In this document: piece by piece, positions 35,316 through 45,263 of the stretch
How positions within the stretch are numbered: the first letter of the stretch is position 1
Layout of the letters: the number at the start of each line of letters is the position of its first letter
NCBI GenBank assembly: GCA_051530055.1
Contig: CM121342.1
Span: 8,556,001-8,620,000 of the forward strand
Direction: 5' to 3'
DNA from: Neoechinorhynchus agilis
Taxonomy: Eukaryota; Acanthocephala
Length of the DNA: 64,000 bases
Program-made: the position numbers and the translations under genes
The notes under the pieces: generated by a model
Told to the model about the DNA's origin: nothing
What the model saw: only the letters and a program-made list of their open reading frames with translations
The model's database searches: none

Positions 35316-36000
35316 TCACAATATAATTATAAAACATTTTATTTCACAAAGTAGAGAAACCATGTCGCAGGTAGGTGGGAAAGTTGTGATTTTCTTTGTA
35401 GATAAATTTGTGAGCTTGGTCATTCCTCGGGTCCATTTCAGGTTATGATATCTGAGAAGATTGGGCGGCATGGAAAAAGGAGCGTAGGTGTGGGAGATGA
35501 AAGGAATTTGGATTAGTGAAAAGGGGACGATATGTGGAAGAAATTGTGGTGGTAGGGATGAAAAGCGTTTTAATTGTTTGATGAAAATAGCATCAAGGCA
35601 TTCGGTGAGAGGGGGAAAGTCAGTTGTGCAAATTTTAGATGCTCTTTTGTGAAGAATTTCAAGACGGCGGATTTGATATTTGGATAGGTTGCGAAATTCG
35701 AGGTAACCGTAAATGAGGGATGGTAAGATAAAGCGGAAGTAAAATTTGTAGGGGTCGGGTGAAGGGATTTCTAAATATAGGATGCGTCTGAGGAGATAAA
35801 TTTTAAAAGTGTTGTGCTTGAGGGAGAGAGTGATGCGCGAGTCCCATTTCAAATTCGATTGAAATTTGATACCCAGAATTCTTAGGGAGGTGACTCGTAG
35901 AATGTAATTTAGAAGCTCAGGGGATGTTGTGGGGTTGCGGAAGAGAGATGGGATCATTTCGAAGCATTTAGAGAAATTGAGATGGAGTTTGTGATTAGTT
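35316..36000 (-). mobile_element. LINE C-terminal fragment
   Basis: The minus-strand frame reads RVTSLRILGIKFQSNLKWD, FILPSLIYGYLEFRNLSK and RRLEILHKRASKICTTDF, the typical region after the RT of jockey/CR1-like LINEs. It ends in the 3' tail landmark (TATCTGAGAAGATTGG) that forms the array at 7.2-9.9 kb. A shorter copy of the same segment is at 52.09-52.33 kb. Confidence 0.85.
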
Positions 36001-36419
36001 CAGAAATCTTTTATGTGTGTGATTTCTTTAGAGGTTAAAGAAAGGGAGAGGTGGGGTGATGAATGGGTGACGGGGCCGCATTGTTCGTAGCTTATGATCT
36101 TTGTTTGATTTATACCATATCAATTCCACTGAACGATGCACGATAGATAATATTGTGGATGACTTTTGCAGCAAAGACGACGGATTTGATATTTGGATAG
36201 GTTGCAAAATTCGAGGTAACCGCGGGTGAGGGAAAGTAAAATGAAGTTTAAGTAAAATTTGTAGAGATCTTGTGAAGGGATTTCTAAATGTTAGAGGCGC
36301 CCAAAATTCTGAGGGAGGTGACTCGTCAGATGTAATGTAATCAGTGCATAAATCTTTGATGTGGATGTTTTTCGTTAGATGTTAACTGGAAGGAAGAGGT
36401 GATGATTCAGTGATCAGAT

Positions 36420-38395
36420 CGTCGATATATAAGAAAAATTTAAAGACGAGAGAGACTTGTTATAGCTTAGTTTTGGCATATTTGATAAATTCGACTTTCT
36501 GTATGAGCTTAAGTTTATGAAAAGAATTGGGATTACGAGTGTTGCGATGTTGTGAACAGGGGAATATGAAACATTTCAAGGCGACGGATTTGAGATTTGG
36601 AAAGGTTGCAAAGGACAGGATAACCGTAGATGAGGGAAGGTAAAATAAAGCTGTTATAGAATTTGGAAGTAAATTTGAAAGTATTTCGTTTAAAAGGAAA
36701 ATGTAATGTGCGAGTTCCATTTCAGATTTGATTGAAATTAAAGACCAAGAATTCTGAGGAGAAGGCGACTCTTTGGATTACATTTGGAAGATTGGTGCAG
36801 GAAATGGGGTTGCAGGAGATTGAGGGGATCATTTCGCAGCATTTAGAGAAATTCAGGTGGAGTTTGTAATCGGTGCATAAATCTTTGATGTGGATGTTTT
36901 CGTTAGATGTTAACTGGAAGGAAGAGGTGATGATTCAGTGATCAGATCGTCGATATATAAGAAAAATTTAAAGACGAGAGAGACTTGTTATAGCTTAGTT
37001 TTGGCATATTTGATAAATTCGACTTTCTGTATGAGCTTAAGTTTATGAAAAGAATTGGGATTACGAGTGTTGCGATGTTGTGAAAAGGGGAATATGAAAC
37101 ATTTCAAGGCGACGGATTTGAGATTTGGAAAGGTTGCAAAAGACAAGATAACCGTAGATGAGGGAAGGTAAAATAAAGCTGTAATAGAATTTGGAAGTAA
37201 ATTTGAAAGTATTTCGTTTAAAAGGAAAATGTATTGTGCGAGTTCCATTTCAGATTTGATTGAAATTAAAGACGAAGAATTCTGAGGAGAAGGCGACTCT
37301 TTGGATTACATTTGGAAGATTGGTGCAGGAAATGGGGTTGCAGGAGATTGAGGGGATCATTTCGCAGCATTTAGAGAAATTCAGGTGGAGTTTGTAATCG
37401 GTGCATAAATCTTTGATGTGGATGTTTTCGTTAGATGTTAACTGGAAGGAAGAGGTGATGATTCAGTGATCAGATCGTCGATATATAAGAAAAATTTAAA
37501 GACGAGAGAGACTTGTTATAGCTTAGTTTTGGCATATTTGATAAATTCGACTTTCTGTATGAGCTTAAGTTTATGAAAAGAATTGGGATTACGAGTGTTG
37601 CGATGTTGTGAAAAGGGGAATATGAAACATTTCAAGGCGACGGATTTGAGATTTGGAAAGGTTGCAAAAGACAAGGTAACCGTAGGTGAGGGGAAGGTAA
37701 AATAAAGCTGTAATAAAATTTGGAGGCAGAATTTGAAAGTATTTCGTTTAAAGGAAAATGTATTGTGCGAGTTCCATTTCAGATTTGATTGAAATTAAAG
37801 ACCAGAATTCTGAGGGAGAAGGCGACTCTTTGGATTACATTTGGAAGATTGGTGCAGGAAATGGGGTTGCAGGAGATTGAGGGGATCATTTCGCAGCATT
37901 TAGAGAAATTCAGGTGGAGTTTGTAATCGGTGCATAAATCTTTGATGTGGATGTTTTCGTTAGATGTTAACTGGAAGGAAGAGGTGATGATTCAGTGATC
38001 AGATCGTCGATATATAAGAAAAATTTAAAGACGAGAGAGACTTGTTATAGCTTAGTTTTGGCATGTTTGATAAATTCGACTTTCTGTATGAGCTTAAGTT
38101 TATGAAAAGAATTGGGATTACGAGTGTTGCGATGTTGTGAAAAGGGGAATATGAAATATTTCAAGGCGACGGATTTGGAAAGGGTGCAAAAGACAAGATA
38201 ACCGTAGATGAGGGAAGGTAAAATAAAGCTGTAATAGAATTTGGAAGTAAATTTGAAAGTATTTCGTTTAAAAGGAAAATGTATTGTGCGAGTTCCATTT
38301 CAGATTTGATTGAAATTAAAGACCAAGAATTCTGAAGCGAAGGCGACTCTTTGGATTACATTTGGAAGATTGGTGCAGGAAATGGGGTGCGAGGA
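36420..38395. repeat. 528-bp tandem array A, about 3.7 copies
   Basis: Landmark ATATATAAGAAAAATTTA recurs near 36424, 36952, 37480 and 38007 (period ~527-528). Each unit carries an 86-codon minus-strand ORF (MELAQYIFLLNEILSNLLPN...), itself a fragment of the LINE family. Preceded by the LINE C-terminal fragment, as is its twin at 52.6-54.8 kb. Confidence 0.94.
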
Positions 38396-38570
38396 TCGTA
38401 AGAGTTCATTTCGAAGCATTTAGAGAAGTACGTGAGTCGCGTCATCGCAAAAGAATTAGATTTTCGTACATTCTTCCGTGCCAATGTCGTCACACAAAGA
38501 GTCCAAACGACATTCGAGGCGTTGAAAAACATTGAAAAACCCTTTTTTTTGGTTCGCAAGCACAAAAGTC

Positions 38571-39086
38571 TTAACCTCCTTTCTTCTTGGCGACACCAAC
38601 AGTTCTTCCCTTCCTGTTTGAATTTCTTGTATGTTGACCACGAACTCGGAGATCCCAATAGTGACGTAGACCACGATGAGCCTTAATCTTTTTCAAACGT
38701 TCAATATCCTCACGAAGTTTAACATCTAGAACGTTCGAAGTCACTTGGCTGTACTTTCCATCTTTATAATCCTTTTGTCTGTTAAGAAACCAATTCGGAA
38801 TATTGTACTGCCGTGGATTCGCCAAAATGGTCATTATCGACTCAACTTCTTCATCACTCAACTCTCCAGCTCTTTTGTTTAGATCGATTCCAGCTTTCTT
38901 TAAGAGTGCATGACTCATTCGACGACCAATACCTTTGATGGCGGTCAAAGCAACAGCTACCTTTTGGTTGCCGTCAACGTTAGTGTTCAGAACTCGCAAA
39001 ATGTGTTGGAAATTTGACGGAAGCATCAACGACGACTAAATAACACAATTAAATTGAGCAATTAATAGAAAACAACAATATACCAT
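38571..39086 (-). CDS. RPS18: 40S ribosomal protein S18 (uS13)
   Basis: Small-subunit head protein. Exon 1 is only the ATG (39086-39084), then a GT-AG intron of 48 nt, then 39035-38571, 155 residues against 152 in human. [91 protein letters not shown] and [10 protein letters not shown] are all family hallmarks. A start split after the ATG is common in ribosomal protein genes. Downstream it ends close to the LINE-derived array. Confidence 0.97.
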
Positions 39087-39559
39087 TTTCTTAACGAGAT
39101 TCTCTCGACAAACCGCCGCAGAGAGAGCGGAAAATGTGAGCAGAGTTGCGTGAAACGGAAGAATTATGCGAAATGCGACGTCACCGAAAAAGTCAAACAC
39201 GCTAAGATACGCTCTTATTTTTAAAGAATGAAATCACGCTTGAACTCGTTCTTTAGTAGAAATCGTTTATTTGGAAAGTTTTCGTAAATTTGATTGAGAT
39301 CAAGACGACCATTATAAAGTACCGCCTCTTCACATGGTAAATGATTTTTTGTTGCTGAAGACGTTTCTATCTTCGTCGAGTTCGTCAGTCTCGTTTTTTA
39401 CTTCCTCGATCGGCATATCGACATTTAGTTACCGCATTTGTTTAATGAACCCCTTTAAAATTTGGAATCTTCGATTTCAAAACAAATTTCTTAAAGCTCT
39501 TCTTTGAATCGGATTCTGGTATGTCGATAAAAAACAACCTTGAGTGCCCTTTTACTATC

Positions 39560-39985
39560 TTACCTTTTTAAATTTTCTTTTAAATTCATTCTTTAAATTA
39601 GTGGCTCGAGTGAGACTTTGTAAAATCCTTTTGGCTTTATTCCTAGAAAAGAATTTCATTTTTCTTTTAAATGAATTGTTTAAATTAGTGGCTCGAGTGA
39701 GACTTTGTAAAATCCTTTTGGCTTTATTCCTAGAACAGAATTTCATTTTTCTTTTAAATGAATTGTTTAAATTGGTGACTTTGTTGAGACTGTAAGATCC
39801 TTTTGGCTTTATTCCTAGAACAGAATTTCACTTTTCTTTTAAATGAATTGTTTAAATTAGTGGCTCGAGTGAGACTTTGTAAAATCCTTTTGGCTTTATT
39901 CCTAGAAAAGAATTTCATTTTTCTTTTAAATGAATTGTTTAAATTAGTGGCTTTGATAAGACTTTGTAAAATCCGCATTTATTAT
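39560..39985. repeat. 87-bp tandem repeat, about 5 copies
   Basis: Landmark GTGGCTCGAGTGAGACTTTG at 39601, 39688 and 39860, with diverged forms at 39774 and 39946. Period 86-87 bp, so minus-strand frames repeat a 29-residue block (RNKAKRILQSLTRATNLNNS). Several frames stay open on both strands. No start or neighbouring exon supports a gene. Confidence 0.9.
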
Positions 39986-40425
39986 CCTTTTAAGTAATCT
40001 GTTTGGCTTTTATTGATAGAGAACGTTCATGTTTCAAAATTAAGATTCTGTATGGCAAACATGGAGATTTGGCTTTTTTTTAACGCAATGTTTCTAAGAA
40101 GTATTCTTCAAAGACTATTCCACAACGTCTTTGGTTCCGAATGATGTTCGCTCTTTCCAAAAAGATTTTGTGCATGCGTGAGACAACACTTTGTCTTCAC
40201 TTGTCATCAGGGCATAGGGTCAAAACTTTACTTTATTTTCGTCTCAAGTGTTCCCGCACCTCTGTACTCTTTTTTCGCCAATGAACGTGGAGAGAATGGA
40301 TATTTTACAAAATGGCGGTTAGTAGCACTTTGCTCTCTCTCTTTAGCTTCCTTATAAAGAGTTATCACTTCTAACGAATCTTTAAACTTTCAGACCATTC
40401 TCGACATCGGAAGCATTATTCTCTA

Positions 40426-40959
40426 ATGCATGCAATCGCATCTTCTCGACACAATGACTATAGCATGCACCAAACGATGCTACGAATACGAGACCCAGCT
40501 CGGACAATCGCTTTCTATACCAACGTCCTTGGAATGACCCTGATCAAGAAGTTTGATTTCGAAGAAATGAAGTTCTCGCTCTATTTCCTCGGATACGTGA
40601 ACCCCCTTGAAGTAAACTCACTTAGTGAGCAGGAGAAAACACTCTTCTTGTGCAAACAAAAAGGTTGTCTTGAGTTCACTCATAATTGGGGAACTGAGAA
40701 TGATAATGATTTCTTTTATCATAACGGAAATGATGAACCAAGAGGATTTGGACACATTGGAATCAACGTTCCCGACGTCGAAGTCGCCTGTGCCGAATTT
40801 GAACGAGCCGGAGCGAGATTTGTGAAGAGACCCTCCGAAGGGAAAATGAAGGGTATCGCTTTTTTGAAGGATCCAGACGGATATTACGTGGAAATACTCA
40901 GCCAAAAGAGCCTTACCAATATTGAAAATGAATATTGCTCCATGAAACCAACCACTTGA
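40426..40959 (+). CDS. GLO1: Lactoylglutathione lyase (glyoxalase I)
   Basis: Converts the methylglyoxal-glutathione hemithioacetal to S-lactoylglutathione in the cytosol. Single exon, 177 residues against 184 in human. The four metal ligands are present: Gln in HQTMLRIRDP, Glu in LEFTHNWG, His in GFGHIGINVPD and Glu in YYVEIL. LGMTLIKKFDFEEMKFSLYF and EGKMKGIAFLKDPDGY are diagnostic. ATG at 40426 is the first after ACTTTCAG (40384-40393), an acceptor-like site; a small upstream exon or trans-splicing is likely. Confidence 0.96.
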   Translation: MHAIASSRHNDYSMHQTMLRIRDPARTIAFYTNVLGMTLIKKFDFEEMKFSLYFLGYVNPLEVNSLSEQEKTLFLCKQKGCLEFTHNWGTENDNDFFYHNGNDEPRGFGHIGINVPDVEVACAEFERAGARFVKRPSEGKMKGIAFLKDPDGYYVEILSQKSLTNIENEYCSMKPTT

Positions 40960-41865
40960 ACTCTGTCGATGAGCTCATTTATTAAATTAGAAGTTTGGTG
41001 CTAGAGACCGATTCCTAAAATTCAGAATTTCAGTATCGGTTTTTTTGAAATAAGTATCAAATGCTCATAACAATTCGCTGACTTTTATTCTTCAAAAGGA
41101 CTGTTAACCTTAAAGGATTTTGAAAAAACAACAACATTTAGTCGCCAGGGAGATATCGGGACGAAAACTTCAAAATATTATTCTTAGCTGAGACAATGGC
41201 TCAAAAGTTATTGCTAGCATTTAGAAATACGTAATTTTTTTCGCAAACACATTGGTGTAATCGAATATTTTTGTTAAGGTCAGATTCTAGCGATTGGGTG
41301 TACTTTAGAAACGCTGAAGGGTTCGTCTTATAAGCTGACATTAAATACAAGCTTTCTTTTTTTAAATTCTAATCAAAAACGGCCACTTGTTAAGCTTTGA
41401 CTTACTTGTTTGACGTCCACACGATTCCTGTCATGTGTTTGGAACATTGAACATTTTTCAATATTAGATTTTCGTCTCTTTTTGCCGAGCTTCAAATATA
41501 ATAGAATTATGTAACTAATTTTAAACTTTAAAAAATGTTTTACTCCTCAATGATCACTAAAAATTAAATACTTTCATATCTTCTAAACGATTCCAAGTGT
41601 TCGATAATAAGACAGTCGAAATTATCGCTTTTTTAAATCACCGAGAGAAAATTTTTCGGGATGTTAGAATTGGAGCTCGGCGATCCCGCGTACCCGAGCC
41701 ATACAAAACAAATGAAATCCTCGCTAAATAAAGAGTTTTTTCATCAGGAGTTTTCGTTAGGAACCATACAAATCAAAAAACTATATGGAACTCAATGGAA
41801 AATTTGCATGCCTCCAATGAATTTATCCAAACTGCAGAGACTAACCATTAGAATTCCAAGACACC

Positions 41866-42163
41866 CGGTAAAGAGATTATTAAAAACGTTCTGCAAACTT
41901 CGTCGGATTCGTCATCTTTTGTTTTTTGAGTTTGACGACGACGAATTACACCCAATCTTGCAGGATAAATGATTAGAATTATAATTTTTCAGCAAAAACG
42001 TTTTGAACATTGTAAGCGGTTCACCATCAGTTTGCTTGTAAGTTTTTCAACCTCGTCATAGCTTGTTTTTGAGCTTTCAATTCGTCGCTTGCAAACTAAA
42101 AACTGTTGATGAACGCACGGTGAAGTTCGCAGAACGTCTTTAATAAACTCTTGACCAGGTGAA
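41866..42163. mobile_element. ~300-bp MITE, relative of the receptor-intron copies
   Basis: Left end CACCCGGTAAAGAGATTATT ... GTTCTGCAAACTTCGTC and right end CGCAGAACGTCTTTAATAAA ... CCAGGTG are inverted. The same termini flank the copies at 26.14-26.58 kb. No coding capacity. Confidence 0.85.
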
Positions 42164-42197
42164 GAGTTCTAAACAATAATTCTAATTTTGAATTGTG

Positions 42198-42323
42198 TGG
42201 TGAATATACTCGCCCTAATCAAAAAATCATTTTACTGTTCGCGAAATATTGGCGAGGTTTCCTATTTCGAAACATTTCGCGAACCGTGAAATGATTTTTT
42301 GATTAGGGCGAGTATATTCACCA
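42198..42323. mobile_element. Hairpin element, ~54-bp arms
   Basis: GGTGAATATACTCGCCCTAA at 42198 and its complement ending at 42323. Arms 42198-42251 and 42270-42323, near perfect at the outer half (AATCAAAAAATCAT). No ORF. Confidence 0.9.
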
Positions 42324-42883
42324 CCATAACGATGTGAATTTTCTCGATGTGACTAATAATCCTAATATACGCCAACCGGATTTGCCCACCCGACCGAACC
42401 CCTAATCCACTCAAAAATCAACAACCGCGTGTTTATGAGGAAATAACAAGAATGTGTTTTCTTTAACCAAAAAAACTCGATATATTTACTCGTTAATTCA
42501 ATTTTCTGTTTCAAAATTTGACCTTGAGCTCAATTGAACGTATTGGTGTTTCTGTGTCAAAACATTTTCTCTAAAAATGAGTGGTTCTAAACATGTTTTT
42601 TCTTCTATTGGCGGCACTAAAAATATCCTAAAACTATGTTTGAGCGTTTGGTTGTCGTAATTTCACCTGAGCAATCTCTGTGTCGCATAAATGTGGCATT
42701 ACGTTATGTGCCATCTCCCTTTCGTTGGAAAGAAGTCTCGAGGTTGTCGTCTCCACACTCTCTTACGTTGGCGCAATTCGTATTCGTGAGCATTGTCAGA
42801 CGAAAAGAACTCTAAGGCTTTGTGTGTGAGCGAGTAATCATTTAGACATTCAATCGAAAACTTTTATTACTTTTCAGAAATAA

Positions 42884-45081
42884 ATGTACATGCTCGAACA
42901 GCTACCCGCCCGAGAGAGTGCCAGCGAATTCTATGACAAGTATGAACCTCGCCAAATCCTAGGAAAGTGAGTTGGAATATTTAGAGGATTTTCTTAGTGA
43001 TTGTGTTTGTACAGGGGACTAAGCAGCATTGTCCGACGTTGCATTGAGAAAAAGTCCGGAAAAGTTTTCGCATGTAAGATGATTGAATATTTGTATGAAG
43101 ATGATATCCAAGAATCAACGAGGAATGAAATCGCCATTTTAAAGAGATGTGGAGATCATCCTAATATTAGTAAGTCGCATTTGCTTTTTAAATATAAACT
43201 CCAAAATAATTCGCTCTTTAAAGTACAAATTCACGACGCTTTCGAAACTGACAGTTACGCTTTTATTGTCAAACAACGGTTATCTACTTTCTAGTATATA
43301 GTCCATTTTTCTCAAATGATTTATTTTTCTCCTTTAAACTTTTTTACCAACACTCAAATGGTCTCGTGAGTTGAATATTGTCTAGTTCATTTTTCTCAAA
43401 TGATTTATTCTTCTCCTTGAAACTTTTTCTTACCAACACTCAAATGGTGAATTTAATTATTTTTGTCTTGTGAGTTGAATATCGTCTTGTTGATTTTTCT
43501 CATTAAAACTTTTTCTTACCAACACTCAAATGCTCTCGTGAGTTGAATATCGTCTTGTTGGTTTTTCTCCTTTAAACTTTTTCTTACCAACACTCAAATG
43601 GTCTCGTGAGTTGAATATCGTCTAGTTCATATTTCTCAAATTATTTACATCTTTTTCCTTGAAACTTTTTCTAACAACGCTAATCGAATTTCAAACACTC
43701 ATCCGGCTCTTAAACTTCTTGCGAGAACTAGAAGGAAGCGAAAATATACATTTCGTTAGTTTCCGTCATCGCCTAATGAGGTCTAAGATATTCTTTGCGA
43801 ACTGTTGGTTATGTCCACTTGATTCAAAGACCCATTAGCATCGACTACGACGACTGGTCGTTTTTAACCGTTGTATTAATGGAATGTTGTGAGGGCGGAG
43901 AGTTATTCGATTACTTAACAAAAATGGTTAGACTGTCGGAAAAGAAAGCACGGTAATGGTTGAATAATTGAACTTTGAGAAAACCTTTTTAGGCAAATAA
44001 TGAGATCGATAATCGACGCCGTTTGTCATATGCACAAGAAAGGAATCGTACATCGCGATCTCAAGGTATTTTTTATGAAATAATTATCTACAGAACGAAG
44101 AGTCTTTAAAAAGCCTGAGAACATTTTAATGGATGAGAACATGAATATAAAGATTGCCGACGTTGGTTTGTCCACGGTTCTTCCAACAGAACCTAACAAA
44201 TATTTGCATGGTAAATGTTCGCACTAAAATCCATTAACGATTTAAAAGCAGACAAATAGAGGTTTGTGGCACTATTGGATACATGGCACCGGAGATGCTC
44301 TTACAATCGTTATTTCCGGAACAATATCAAGGTTATGGGCGCGAAGTCGATATGTGGGCCTGTGGAGTTATTCTGTTTACAATGTGGGTATTTTTATGGC
44401 GACGAATTGTTGGATTACCTCTTCTTTGTAGGCTCAGCGGAACACCTCCATTTTGGCATCGAAAACAACACATCTTATTGAGGCAAATAATGGAAGCCAA
44501 TTATTCGTTTTCAAATCTCGTGTGGGATGAGATTAGTACAACTGCTAAAGAGATAGTTAGTTTTTAGGATAAAAGGTTCTCCAACTTTTCTTTTTTGTTA
44601 GGTTTCAAGGTTATTAGAGATCGATCCACAGAAAAGACTCACAGCCGAAGAAGCTCTTGCTCATCAATGGTTCACACTCGACGTCGCCACTCGCCAAGGC
44701 TTTGACGCTAGAAGAGTCCTTAAAGTATTTAGCTTTTTTTCATACGCTTTGAGAATCATTTCGTTCCACAAGGCTCATATTCTGGTCGTATGGTCCATTA
44801 TTCGTCTAAAATCATTAAAAGGAAAAGCTGCGCCAATCACAACTGGAAAAGAATTGCTTCTTAATCCATACAAATTCAAAGCGTACCGAAGACTTGTTGA
44901 TTTTGGCGCTTTTGACATTTACTCTCATTGGGTCAAGAAAACGGATATACAACAAAATAGAGCCGCTCTTTTTGAAACCGAATTGAAACCAATCAATGAG
45001 TTAACTCATGGAATTTTCGTTGCGAACGATGAATCTTACTTTGGCAGCAATTCAGGATTTGCCATGGCGGCACAAAGTTAA
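42884..45081 (+). CDS. PHKG: Phosphorylase kinase, gamma catalytic subunit
   Basis: Ser/Thr kinase that activates glycogen phosphorylase. Nine exons: 42884-42966, 43015-43169, 43224-43270, 43876-43952, 43993-44065, 44114-44210, 44260-44383, 44432-44555 and 44602-45081; phases agree and give 419 residues. EFYDKYEPRQILGKGLSS is the PHKG start; ACKMIEY has the ATP-binding Lys; ECCEGGELFDYL hinge; HRDLKPEN catalytic loop; DVG replaces the usual DFG; GTIGYMAPE and WACGVILFTM follow; SGTPPFWHRKQ and the tail SHWVKKTDIQQNRAALFE are diagnostic of PHKG. Seven introns are GT-AG of 40-54 nt; the third is 605 nt with no GT-AG solution. The DFG-to-DVG change keeps the metal-binding Asp, so activity is likely. 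Confidence 0.96.
43271..43875 (+). other. Non-GT-AG intron with inverted ends (PHKG intron 3)
   Basis: AFIV (ends 43270) must join LMECCEGGEL (43876) to give the kinase hinge. Arms ACAACGGTTA at 43273-43282 and TAACCGTTGT at 43865-43874 are a perfect 10-bp inverted pair, two and one bases inside the borders. Borders read AA...TA. The nearest AG downstream would delete seven hinge residues; the nearest upstream AG has no donor of matching phase. Confidence 0.75.
43290..43660. repeat. ~65-95-bp imperfect tandem repeat in the PHKG intron
   Basis: About five copies sharing CCAACACTCAAATGGTCTCG and GTGAGTTGAATAT(C/T)GTCT with TTTTTCTC runs. Irregular spacing. It adds length to the inverted-end intron and has no other obvious role. 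Confidence 0.8.
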
Positions 45082-45263
45082 TGCTTACAAGTTTGCGTGT
45101 AGTATCTCTATCGATGGATTTATTTTTTGACGTTAGTAAAAATAATTCCAAACTTTTGAATGTTTTTGTTGTTAAAACCAGAGTTCATTTTGAAATCAGG
45201 AAAAATAAAAGGTTTTACGTTAAAAACTGCATTAAAAAACCAATTATTTTTTTGAGAAAAGCT

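Larger units (their letters stand above)
40960..42883. other. Intergenic with MITEs
   Basis: About 1.9 kb without a gene. It contains the MITE at 41866-42163 and the hairpin at 42198-42323; the ORF at 41661-41972 runs into the MITE and I do not call it. The rest is AT-rich 5' flank of PHKG. Confidence 0.5.

Noticed and set aside
41661-41972. 103-codon ORF before the MITE
   Set aside because: The second half is MITE terminal sequence and the first half shows no family resemblance.
43831-43875. Alternative coding start of PHKG exon 4 at AG|CATCGACTAC
   Set aside because: The frame is open, but no donor of matching phase exists in exons 2-3 and the product would duplicate part of the hinge.
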